Source: Clostridia bacterium
GTDB taxonomy: Bacteria > Bacillota > Clostridia > Christensenellales > UBA1242
NCBI GenBank assembly: GCA_017501645.1
Contig: JAFVWN010000044.1
Coordinates: 1 to 32,707, forward strand
Direction of reading: 5' to 3'
Length of the DNA: 32,707 nt
The position numbers were made by a program, and so were the translations under genes. Position 1 is the stretch's first letter. The number at the start of each line of letters is the position of its first letter. The notes beneath the pieces are model-generated. The model saw nothing but the letters and a program-made list of their open reading frames with translations. It did no database searches and was not told where the DNA came from. This document shows, piece after piece, positions 7,055 to 18,400 of the stretch.

Positions 7055-8731
7055 TTATTTTTTTCTTTGTTGTTCTTTAATGTTTCCTTTTTCAATCAAG
7101 AAGTGTCTATCAATTATTTCTTCAACAGGATTTAAGGCAGAGAAGATAAGTATGGTTCTTTCTTTTTTGAGTGTTAATAAAATTTCTTTTATTGTGTTTT
7201 GTTCTGTTTGATTAAGTCCAACAGGGAATTCATAAATCATAAATATTTCACTTTTTGTTAAGAGGGCTCTTACTAGACCTAAAAGAAATTTATCTTGTTG
7301 ACTTAAAGCTGTTGGTTGTTTAGATAAATTTGTTTGAAAACCTTCAGGTAATTGCATTATTTTGTCATAAATACCAACTTTTTTACAAGTTTCATAAATT
7401 TTCTTTTTATTGCTTTCTACATATTTTAAGTTTTCAAATATTGAATCATTAAAGAAATAAGGTTTGTTTGTGACATAACTTATATTGTGTTTATAAGTTT
7501 CTACATCAAAATCATAGATGTTGATAGTGTCGAAAGTAATAGTTCCTTCGTCTGGGCGGACAGCTCTTCTAAGCATATAAAACAAGGCTCTTTTTCCACA
7601 GTTCTTTTCGCCTTGGAAAAGAACAATATCGTTTTTAACAATTTGCGCATTGAAAGTGTTAATATTTCCTAAAGATTTGTCAATTTTTCCAGAAGAAGTG
7701 TAAGAAACATTTGAAAAGGTTACAGCACCATCAATTTTGTCTGTTGAATTATTTCCAAATTCAATCATATCCTTCTCACTCATATCAAGTAAAGTTTTTA
7801 CTCTAAGCGAAGAAATATTGGCGTTTTGTAAGTCATTAAATATACTAAAAAAGTTTACAAGTTTGGTTATAGCTGAGGTTAGGTAAGGTGTTAAGATAAG
7901 ATACAGTGTGGTTGTTAAAGTGTCGGCAGAAACCAAATGTACAAGATATAATGTTGCTAAAAGAATGATAAATGTATAAAAGATGTAAATCCAGTTATCT
8001 CTTAAAGATTGGAGGTTTATTCTTTTACGATAAAGCCCCATAAGAGTATCTACTTTTTTGAAATACTTTTCGTGTAGATTGTTTTTTATGTTAAGGTCAG
8101 TAGAAAGTTTTCTTCCGTCAACCATATCGGCAAATGTTTCAGTTAGGCTGTCTTTTTCTTCTTGAATTTTTAATGATTTTTTACCAATAGCTGTGTTTAC
8201 AGCATTAATCATAAAGTATACAAGTATTGCTATTGCAAAAATAGCAAGTCCAATATAAATGTTGTAAGTAAATATAATTACAAAAGTTATAATTGATTCA
8301 ATAAGGTAGGCTGATTTATACGCCAAATAATCACAAAAATCCGAAAGGACCGTTATATTGTTAGTGATAGTGTTTATCATTTTTTCTTTTGATGTGTATT
8401 TGAAATTCATATCGTCAGCATTGAATATTTTTGAGAAAAGGCGTTCTTGAATTCTAGGGTAAATATAGTTTAATTGACGCCCTGCCATACTGTATTGGAT
8501 TTGCCAAGATATTTGGGAAAGCAAAGTTAATGCAAAAACTACACATAGCCAAATCATTGTTCCTTTATAATCTGCTACCGTTATACAAGTGATTGCTTTA
8601 GCAGCAGGGACTGCCTGAACAACTGTTATTATACTAGGAATACAGGCTGTTAGCCATTGGAAGAATAGAATTAGTTTACTCGGTTTTGATGTGCTCCACC
8701 AGCGCTTCAGGAATTGTGTGTTTTTACCCAT
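7055..8731 (-). CDS. ABC half-transporter with degenerate ATPase domain
   Basis: The 558-residue protein has the exporter half-transporter layout: an N-terminal membrane domain with about six helices (to about residue 310) fused to a C-terminal nucleotide-binding domain. The nucleotide-binding motifs are nearly all broken. Walker A reads GEKNCGKR (374-381), keeping Lys but with Arg for Ser/Thr; the Q-loop reads VTNKP; the signature LSGGQ is LSQQD (476-480); Walker B Asp is Tyr500, with Glu501 kept; and the switch His aligns with Ala532. The frame is open over the full length, so it is not a simple pseudogene. It may be a non-hydrolysing partner or a regulatory protein; no partner ABC gene lies nearby. 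Start ATG 8731 has AAGAGGTG at good spacing; a GTG nine bases upstream overlaps that site. Substrate unknown. Confidence 0.85.
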   Translation of the reverse strand: MGKNTQFLKRWWSTSKPSKLILFFQWLTACIPSIITVVQAVPAAKAITCITVADYKGTMIWLCVVFALTLLSQISWQIQYSMAGRQLNYIYPRIQERLFSKIFNADDMNFKYTSKEKMINTITNNITVLSDFCDYLAYKSAYLIESIITFVIIFTYNIYIGLAIFAIAILVYFMINAVNTAIGKKSLKIQEEKDSLTETFADMVDGRKLSTDLNIKNNLHEKYFKKVDTLMGLYRKRINLQSLRDNWIYIFYTFIILLATLYLVHLVSADTLTTTLYLILTPYLTSAITKLVNFFSIFNDLQNANISSLRVKTLLDMSEKDMIEFGNNSTDKIDGAVTFSNVSYTSSGKIDKSLGNINTFNAQIVKNDIVLFQGEKNCGKRALFYMLRRAVRPDEGTITFDTINIYDFDVETYKHNISYVTNKPYFFNDSIFENLKYVESNKKKIYETCKKVGIYDKIMQLPEGFQTNLSKQPTALSQQDKFLLGLVRALLTKSEIFMIYEFPVGLNQTEQNTIKEILLTLKKERTILIFSALNPVEEIIDRHFLIEKGNIKEQQRKK

Positions 8732-8833
8732 AAATTTCACCTCTTACTTAGTATTATACAAACTTATATAATTTATTGCAAATAAAACCAGCTAAAAAAA
8801 AATATATTAATTGTAAAAAAAGCCTTCATATCA

Positions 8834-8862
8834 TTGTCAAATGTATAAAATTATGTTATAAT
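8834..8862 (+). promoter_or_regulatory. Sigma-A promoter of the dCMP deaminase gene
   Basis: TTGTCA (8834-8839) and TATAAT (8857-8862) are spaced 17 bp, with an extended TGT just before the -10 box. It lies about 58 bp before the start codon and points right. Confidence 0.8.
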
Positions 8863-8920
8863 TTAATAATAAAAATCAAATTTCATAAATAATAATTTAT
8901 TATTTATTAAAGGAGTGAGT

Positions 8921-9397
8921 ATGGATAAGCAAAAAGAAAATCAATTAAAATGGGACAGGCGCTTTATGGATATTGCAAAAAGTGTAGCCTCTTGGAGTAG
9001 TTGTGTAAGAAACGGAAGAAAGGTTGGTTCTGTTATTGTAAGAAATAATAGGATTTTAACAACTGGATATAATGGTGCTCCTGCAGGAATTAAAAGTTGT
9101 AAGGAGAGGGGGTTCTGTTTGAGAGATAAACTTAATATTCCAAGTGGAACAAGAGCAGAAATGTGCTATGCTATTCATGCAGAACAAAATGCAGTTATCC
9201 AAGCTGCAAAAATGGGTATTAGTGTTGAAGGTGCAACAATTTATGTTACACATCAACCTTGTTCTGTTTGTACAAGAATTTTAATCAATTCAGGAATTTC
9301 AAGAATTGTTTATGATTGTGCTTATCCTGATGAATTCTCTTTGGAGTTATTAAGAGAATCTGGTATTGAACTTGTTCATTTGCCAAGTGAAGATTAA
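8921..9397 (+). CDS. comEB: Deoxycytidylate (dCMP) deaminase, ComEB-like
   Basis: This zinc enzyme converts dCMP to dUMP, the substrate of thymidylate synthase, in pyrimidine deoxynucleotide supply. The 158-residue product from ATG 8921 (AAAGGAG five bases upstream; a GTG at 8915 overlaps that site) has the cytidine deaminase signature HAEQNA (H86 ligand, E88 proton shuttle) and PCSVC (C114 and C117 ligands). The N-terminal VASWSSCVRNGRKVGSV block is typical of dCMP deaminases of the ComEB type, as is the CKERGFCLRD cysteine-rich insert. It has its own promoter, and no terminator separates it from the giant gene 59 bp downstream, so readthrough into that gene is possible. Confidence 0.93.
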   Translation: MDKQKENQLKWDRRFMDIAKSVASWSSCVRNGRKVGSVIVRNNRILTTGYNGAPAGIKSCKERGFCLRDKLNIPSGTRAEMCYAIHAEQNAVIQAAKMGISVEGATIYVTHQPCSVCTRILINSGISRIVYDCAYPDEFSLELLRESGIELVHLPSED

Positions 9398-9415
9398 GTT
9401 TTATTGTTTTTAAGT

Positions 9416-9444
9416 TTGAAGTTATAGAAAGAAAAAATTAAAAT
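9416..9444 (+). promoter_or_regulatory. Candidate promoter of the giant gene
   Basis: TTGAAG (9416-9421) and TAAAAT (9439-9444), 17 bp apart, lie just before the giant gene. The -10 box ends only 12 bases before ATG 9457, so a transcript from here would have a very short leader and would cut off the weak AGGAA ribosome site. The promoter is plausible but unproven. Confidence 0.4.
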
Positions 9445-9456
9445 AGGAATAATTGT

Positions 9457-12400
9457 ATGAAAAAGTTTTTCTCATATATTTTAACATTCGTTGTAATGTT
9501 TGTTATATCTGCCGCATCGACAGTTTTTATGTCATATGCGGGAAGTGATGGTGGAATTAACCCTATGCTTGGTGTTGGTGGTCAAGGTACTAACTCCTCT
9601 TTTTTCACTGGGTTAATTGGAACATTCGAGGAAGAACAGCGTTTTTCTGTTGAAGGTATAATTGAAATAGAAAGAGATGGAAACAAAATTCCTGTATCGC
9701 TATATGTTAATGTGGATATATCAGATTCTAACAATCTTAAAATTGATGGATTCTTAAATGTAAAAATTAATGATACATATAAAACTATTGAATTTTCTTT
9801 CTATAATAATACAATTTATTTATCTTTCAATGGTATAGATATAAAAGTTACAACAGCAACTATTGAAACTTTAGTTCTTGAAATAACAAATCTTATATCA
9901 ACTGAGACTGATACTAGTAATTCAGCTCAAGAAGATAATCCAAGTATAATTGAAGAGTTAATGCCAAAGCTAATGTCAGCTCTTAATGATGTTGAAGAAA
10001 AAGAACTTGAGAATGGAGACAAAAATGTCAAACTTGAAGTTGAAGGGCTTGCTAAGGTCGAGGCTGTTACAACAAGTGATGGTATTCCTAAGAGTATAAA
10101 ACTTCAAACAGCTAAAATAAGTGGTGTTAAAATAACAGCTGATATCAATATGATATTTAATAAAGAGCTTGTAATTTTTGACCCAGAATATAAAACAAAT
10201 GCAAAAGATTATTTTGATTTGAAACAAATATATAAAGTTGTTGAAAATCTAACAATGTTGAGAAATTTCAATGCTGTTGCTTCTGTTAAACTTGGTGATG
10301 GCAAAAAACAAAATGAAGTAGCGGTTGGTTTACTTGCAGATATAGATAATGGTAATATTGATGTAAATTTATTAAAAAACACTTTTGGATATGTTAATGA
10401 TGCAAGAGCAACTCTTCTTAATGGCGAAACATATTTTAAAGTGAATGATTTAGGTTTCTACCTTAATAATGAAATGATGCAAACAATTCCAGATTTTATA
10501 AAATCATTTATGGATATGTTTGTAGAAGACTTAAAAACAGAAATTGATACAAATCTATTAAGTGAAAAACTAGATAATATTGTGAGTTCTTTGTCAATAG
10601 AAAAAATCTTTGAACTTGTAAAAGTGTTTAGAGGATTTAGTATTGACAGTGAGGGGGCTACATTAATACTTGATGCTTCTGTGTTTGATAAAACTCAAGG
10701 AAGAATTGAGGTAAATGTTGCTTTTGATAACTTTAACTTGAAAGGGTTAAGTATTAAAGGATTAAATATTGAAGGTCAAACTGTTGACTTCTCTATTGAA
10801 CTTGAAGAGGTTGAACAAGAAGTTGAAGTTCTTAATAAAGAAGATTATCTTGATATTTATAATATTTATCAATTAAACAAAGATTATTTCAAATCAAACG
10901 CACTGTCATTTGATTTAACTTTGAATGAAAAATCAGGATTATTTACTTTTGATAGTAATGTAAATGTTGATATTGTAGATAACTATTATGAAATTGTTGC
11001 AAATTTAGCTGGTGAAAAGAGTGCTGAACTATTTGTATTATATGATAGTGAAAATGCTTACTTATCAATGAATGATATAAAACTAAGAACAACAAGTGAT
11101 TTTATTAACAGCTTTTTAGGTGGTATTGATATTTCTAAAGTTGTTTCAGGTGTAAAAGATACTGCTTCATCAGTTATTAACAATTCAATTAATGATATTA
11201 ATTTTGTAGAAATTGTAGAAAAGTTAAAATACATTAAAAATATATCAATTACAGCAAATGGAATAATTCTTGAAATTTCAGGAGATGCTTTTGGTTCTAA
11301 TAAAAGTACAGTATTTGTTGTAACATTAGAAAATAGTGTTTTAAAATCTGTTGAAGTTCAAAACCTTTCTGTAAGTGGAAAAACTTTTGATTTACAAATT
11401 GGCTTAAAATCTAATGTTATTACAAAAACAGATGTTGACAACACAGAATATTTAGATATTGAAACATTTGTTAATGGATTAAAATCAACTTTAGGATTAA
11501 CTAAAGGAAGCTTGTATGCGAGTGCAAACTTAACTGTTCAAGAAAAACAATATTTAGCAAATTTAGTTCTTTCTGGAGATAAAGATAAAAATTATGCTAA
11601 TCTATTAATGTCTTTGTCTGGAGCTGTAGAACTTAATAGTGAAATTACATATAAAAATAATAAACTCTATGTAGGGCTAGAAGATTTAAAAGTTAGCGCA
11701 AGTGAAGATTTGATATCTAAACTTATTGGTATGATTTCTTCAAATGTGAATATTGATACAAAACAATTTGAAAGTGTAGTAAAAGACAATAAAGTAATTC
11801 AAAATGTTTTAGAATTCATCAAAGACTTTACACTAAACGATATTAATAAGATAAAGAATATTAGTGTTACTTCTTCTCATATTAGTGTGACTTTAGATAA
11901 AGAAATTTTTGGTGTAGATAAAGATTTGATTGTAAGAATCGAATTATATAAGAGCGAAGCTAAGGAATTTGAAATCTCAAACTTGGCAATTACTGAGGAT
12001 ATAAAAATCTCATTAAAAGTTTCTCCAACAAAGAATTATATTGAAAAAACAATTAATGAAAATGACTATCTAAATGTTGATAATGTAATAGATGGTGTTT
12101 CAACAATTGTAAATGCTAATAATTATAGAGTATATGGTACTACAAGTGCAGGAGATGTTTCATTAGCTCTTGACTTGATTGCATCAAAATATAACGGTCA
12201 GTTTGACTTAAGTAATAGCTATTATGGACTAGAAGCAAATATTTTTGGTGACAAAGATGTTAAAGTTTCAGTTGTATATGATGATAGCGTCGCTTATGTA
12301 AGTCTTAACAATATCAAGTTAAGAATGTCAAAAACTCAAGCAAAAGAGTTGATTGAAAAGCTTGGTATTGACAATATGAGTATGCCAAAAGTAGATACTC

Positions 12401-15400
12401 AAAAAATAACTAATGTAGTAAAAGATAAATTCTCAGGAATGGAAATTAATATTTCAAGTGCATTAGAAATGCTTGAGAATATAAAAGTTTCTGGAACGGT
12501 TGCTTCTATTAATTTGGGAGATTTAAACCTAGAGGTTTGCTTCAATACCGGTCTTATAACAAGTGTTACAGTTTCGGGATTAAATATTGATAATAATATT
12601 ATAGATATTACAGCAAATCTTGAGATTAATCACGAAAAAGAAATCAATATTAATAAGGCTGAATATTTAGATGTTGTTGATGTTGTAAATAAATTAGCTT
12701 TATTAGAAAAATTAAGAGAGTTTACTGTTAATGCTTCTGTAAATGCTGTGATTGATGGTAAATCTTATATTGCAAGTATTGACCTTGCAACTTCATTAGA
12801 TAAAGAATATGTTGATTTAGTTCTTGCGTTAACTGGAGAAACAGAACTTGATATTAATGCAATTTATAAAAATGGTGTTTTATATGCAAATATTGAAGAT
12901 ATATTTGTTAGCGTAAGCAAAGACTTTATTTCAAATATTATTAGTAAAGTCGAAATGCCACAAATTAATGTTGATACAAAAGAAATCGTTTCAAAAGTTG
13001 AAAATGTTAAAATTGTAAATAATATCAAAAACTTTATTAATGGATTTGATATTAATAGTTTAACTGCGATAAAAGAAATTATAATCAATAATTCATTTAT
13101 AGAAATAACAATAGAAAAAACTGTATTTGGAAGCAGTGATGATGTAACAATATATGTTGAGTTTATAAACAATGAAATTTCAAAAATTTCAGTTTCTCAA
13201 ATTGAAATTGATGATAATATTTCTGTTGGATTTGATATTTCATTAGAAAGAAGCTTAACAGAAAAAGATGTTCAAGTATCTAAGTATTTGAATATTGATG
13301 ATGTAGCTCAAGGAATTGATAACTTAATTAACTTTAATAGTGTTTCAGTTTTAGCTTCTGCTAAACTAGAGGGAATAAGCACTAATGAAGAACATAATTT
13401 CAATTTAGAGTTTGACTTTATTAAGAATAGTATAGATAATTTTGACATATTTAAGTCATATGTATATGCAAACGCAAATATTGATGGTAGAAATATTTCA
13501 ATTATCTATAAAGGTCAAAATGCATTTGTAACAATTGACAATATCAAGTTAAGAATGTCAAAAACTCAAGCAGAAGAGTTAATTGAAAAGCTTGGAATAG
13601 GGGATAAGTTAACAACTCAAAATATTAATGTTAGCAAAATCTCTCAAAAGGCAAACGATATACTTTCTGGATATTCTATAATTGATATACTAAAGTCAAT
13701 CAAAGCATTAAAAGTCTCAAACAATGATATTTGTGTAGAGATAGATGGCTCAATGTTTGGAATTGGCGAGAATATTGTTGCGAAAGTTGCTTTTGAAAAC
13801 AATGTTATAAGTTTAGTTTCAATTGAAGGTCTTGAAATTGAAGATACAAAGCTCAGTGCTGAAGTAAATCTAACAATAAATCAAGCAACAAAGAAGCTTG
13901 TCGAATCTTATAAATATCTTGATGTTTTAACATTTGTTAATAATGTAATTGCTCTTCAAAACTTAAGAGAGGCAACTGTTAATGCGTCTGTAAATGCTGT
14001 TGTTTTAGGTGAAAGTTATTTTGCGGATATTTATTTCTCTGGTTCATTAGAGAAAGAATATGCAAAACTTATTCTTACACTAAACGGCGGTATAGAACTT
14101 GATTTAGAAGCAGTATATAAGGATGATGTTTTATATGCAGGCTTCGAAGATATCTTTGTAAAAGCAAATAAGGGAATGATTGAAAAATTATTTGGTTTGG
14201 TTGATACTAAAAACACTCAACTAGATACAAATAGTTTAATTGACATTAATTCGATTTCTCTTGTTAATAATGTTAATAACTTTATTAGTCAAATTAATAT
14301 TGATAGTCTTAAAGTTATTAAAGAACTTGTAATTAATGCTAATGAAATAACTGTTACAATAGATAAGTCAGTATTTGGAAGCAGTGAAGATGTAACTATT
14401 TCTGTTATTATTAATAAGAATAATGTTACAAGAGTAATTGTTTCAATGATTGATATTACTGAAGACTTATCAGTAAGCATTGATGTTTCATTAGAGCAAA
14501 CAGTTTATGAAGAAACTGTTGATGAAGACAAATATCTTGATGTTGAAGCGTTTGCTAATAATGTAATTGCTCTTAAAGATTTGAATGAAGCGACAATAAG
14601 TGCATTTGTAGATGCTCAAATTAATGGAAAAGATTATAATCTTGATTTGGATTTTGTTGGAAGTCTAAAACAAGAATACTTAAAAGCTATTATTGGACTT
14701 TCTGGTGAGAAAGCACTAGATGTTGATGTTCGAATAGTAGATAATGTAGTTTATCTTGGTATCCGTGATATATGGTTATCTATTGATATTGATACAATAA
14801 AAGGTTTAGTTGGCAATGTAAATGTCGACAACTTATCGACTGATGGGTTGCTAGATAAGATGCCAGAACTTGAAATTATTGACAATATCAAAAACTTTGT
14901 TAACAATTTTGAGTTAGAAGATATTAAACTTATAAAGAATATTACAATCAATTCAAGTGTTATTTCAGTTGAACTTGATAAGAGCATTTTAAATGCTGAA
15001 GAAGATATTTTAATTCAAATTGATATTGTCAACAGCGATATAAGTAAACTTACAATCAATAATGTTAAAATTGACGAAGAAATAAGTGTATCTGTTCAAA
15101 TTTCATTATCTAAACAAATAGTAATTGAAAACATAGAAAAGAATAAGTACTTAAGTGTAGAAAAATTTGTTTCTAACTTAGAAAGTTATATTAACGCTAA
15201 TCTAGTTCAATTACTTGGAGATATTAGATTATATGAATTTGATGGAGAATCTTACAATGAAACATTAGGTTTGTCTTTAGACTTAATGAAGAGACAAATT
15301 TTAAGTGATTTGATGGGATACTTAAAAGTTGATGTTGCTCAAAATGGTTCAACTATAAGTCTTGAAACAAATTACTTGAAAGACACAATATTTGCAAAAG

Positions 15401-18400
15401 TAGAAGAATTAAAAGTAAGAATTGAAAAGGATGGTTTAAAAGAAAGCGTTCATACAATTCTTGAAATGATTGGCATTGAACCAACTAAGTACGATTCTAT
15501 AATTGATAAAGTTACAGCTGTTCTTAACGGTGAAAATATTATGGATGTACTTGGTGCTAATGTAAGTCTTGGTGGAAACCAAACAATAGGTACAACATCT
15601 ATTGATATTGAAAGTGTCATTAGTGCTGTCTTAGATGGTATTAAGGTTAATGCTTCAGGAATTAGTATCAATATTGATGGTAATGTATTTGGATTTGACT
15701 CAATTATTGATGCAACTATTAGTATGACTGATAGTGAAGTGTCTCAAATTGTTCTTAATAAACTTGCAATTAATGATTTATATATTGATGCTAGCATTAG
15801 TTTAGCTCAAGAAGATAAGTTGTTGCCAGAGTTTACTGAAGAACAAGAGAGCGAATATTTAAGTGTTGCTCAAACTGTAGAAACAGTTGAAAAAGTATAT
15901 GAAACAATCAAGAATGGTGTTGTTAGTGGTGATATCAATGTTGAAATTGAATTGTTTGGTGAAGTAAATACTATTAATATTATTTATGGCATTAAATATC
16001 AAAACAATAAACTTTCAGCATATATTCAAACAAACTTCAAAGGTCTTGATGTTAATGTTTACTTAATTGATGGTGTATTCTATTTTGATATTGTTGGAAT
16101 GAAGTTCCAAATCAAGTATAAAGAATTCAATGATATTGTTGCTTGGTTAAATAGCGAGTTTAATCTTGGACTTAATATTGATTTCAACGAGATTGAACAA
16201 GCAATAATCAACTTAATGAATGATCCATCAATAGATTTGAACTTTGATTTATCTCAAATTTCAAGTTTAATAAAAGATACAGACTTTAGTTTCTTAGATA
16301 ATGTAATTTTTGGAGAAAACTCTCTTGAGGGATCAATTGCTGGAACAACTATATTTGTTGTTTATGATGAATTGGTAAGACAAGTTACATTTAGAAAAGG
16401 AACAATGTTTGCAGAACTTAACTGTACAAGTTATGACGACTTTACACTTAAAGCTGTAAACAAAGATGAATACTCATCATACACTATACTTATTGATGCT
16501 TATGATTCAGTTGTAAAAACTCTTAATGAGGGTCAATATAGTGTAGATGCAAATGCGAAGGTAATTGCAAATCAAAAATTATTGCATAATATTAATATTG
16601 ATTTAGACTTAGATATACTAAACGATATTAGTATGTATGCAGATGTTGCTGTTGATGGCACAATGCCAACAAAAGTAATGGCTGCTTATCAAAATGAAGT
16701 TTTATATGCAAACTACGAAAACTTAAAACTTTCAATACATCAATACAATTTAAGAGAAATCTTGGTTGTTGTGCTTGAAGCTTTAGGTATTGACGCAAGT
16801 ACAATAAGCTTCCTTGGTGATGTTGCTGAGAATATGGAAGTAAGTACGGAAAATATCAGCAACTTAGTTCCTGCTCTCGATTTTGGTAATCCATTAAATA
16901 TGTTGAAGATGATAAAAGCTATTACATTAAAAGATAATGTGTTCAACATTACTCTTGACGGAAAATCAATTCTCAATAATGAAAAAGCTACAGATATGAA
17001 CTTAAATGTTAAGTTTGGTGAGGGAATTTCATATGTTGAATTGCTAAACATCTATACAGGTCAAGAAAATGGAGAAATCTTCAACTTGATTATGAATTTT
17101 AAAGACTTTAATGGTGTTCCTGTTGTTCAAAATCCAGAAACATATATTGATATCTCTAACAGTTCACAATTAATCAAAGCATTTGTTAACACTTCAAATC
17201 TTAACGATTATACAGTTACTGGTAACTTGAAGATTGTTGCTAACATTATTGGAATCAACATTGATATGGATGTTCCAGTACTTGTTAATGTTAAAATTGT
17301 TGATGGGGAAGTTGTTGTATACGCTAAATTAGATATACCTGTTGTTGGTTCAAATGTTCCAGGATTTACAGGTATTAATGTAAATAATGATGTTCCTTAT
17401 GAATTTGGTGATACTTCTGTTAAGAGTAGAATGCTTGAATTAATGATTAAAGACGGTTTTGTATATATGTATAGAAAAGATGTTATTAATCAAACAGTAT
17501 TCGATAGCAGAGTATATGAAAAACAATTAAAGATTTCTACTGAAGAATTCTCTTGGGGCTTAACTGATTATCTTCTAAGCTATGGTGTTGGTTTAAGTGA
17601 CCAAATTATGGCAGAAATTGATAAAGCTTTTGATAAGGCTGTTAATAGAGGAGATAACCCTCTTGATATTAGCAATGTTCTTCTTGGTTACAATAAACAA
17701 GAAAATGCTAATGTGCATCAAATTGTAATTAATTTAAGAGAAATTGCTAATAACGAATTAATGGATAAAGCTGCTATTGACATTCACATTATCAATAACT
17801 CAACAACTGCAAATAAAGACTATATTGGTAAATTAGTATTTGATATGAATATGCCACTTGCATCAGGTGTAAATATGAATATCAAAACTGATGACTTATC
17901 ACTTGTTGACATTGGTAAGGCTGTAGATATGAGTTATGTCAATAACTTCGCAAACTCTTATGCTTATAAAGAAAATCAACAGTATGAGAGAAGTGACGGT
18001 GGTGCTTGGGAATTTGTAGGAGAAAAGAAGTACACAATTAGATTTGTAAACAGCAGGGGAGATGCTCCTGCAGATATTGTAGCAACTGTTGACTCTGCCA
18101 TAACTCTTCCAACTCTTAGCACTATTGTTCAAGATAAAGAAGACGGCAAGTATACTTATACATTTGCTGGCTGGTATACAACAGAAAGCTGTAAAGAAGG
18201 AACAAAATTTACTTCAACAGTTATGCCAAGAGGAAGTAGAACTCTATATGCAAAATGGAATGAAACAATAGTTCCTAAAGTAAGATTAAGCTTTAACTCA
18301 ATGGGTGGGGAAGAGCTTCAAAGTATTTATCAACTTGTTGGTTCTGTAGTAGTGTTACCAACTCCAGCAAATAAAATTGTTGTTGATGGTCAAGTAAAAA

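Noticed and set aside
6953..7135. 60-codon frame overlapping the 41-aa peptide and the ABC gene end
   Set aside because: It has no ribosome site, runs through a terminator, and is in another frame of the well-supported 41-aa gene.
12864..17051. Several 60-100 codon frames antisense to the giant gene
   Set aside because: They recur at unit spacing because the repeats have similar codons; Ser/Ile/Leu-rich nonsense composition and no start signals.
9628..17142. Periodic DNA suggestive of a CRISPR or satellite array
   Set aside because: The period is about 627 bp, in frame, protein-coding and diverged; there are no short identical repeats with unique spacers.
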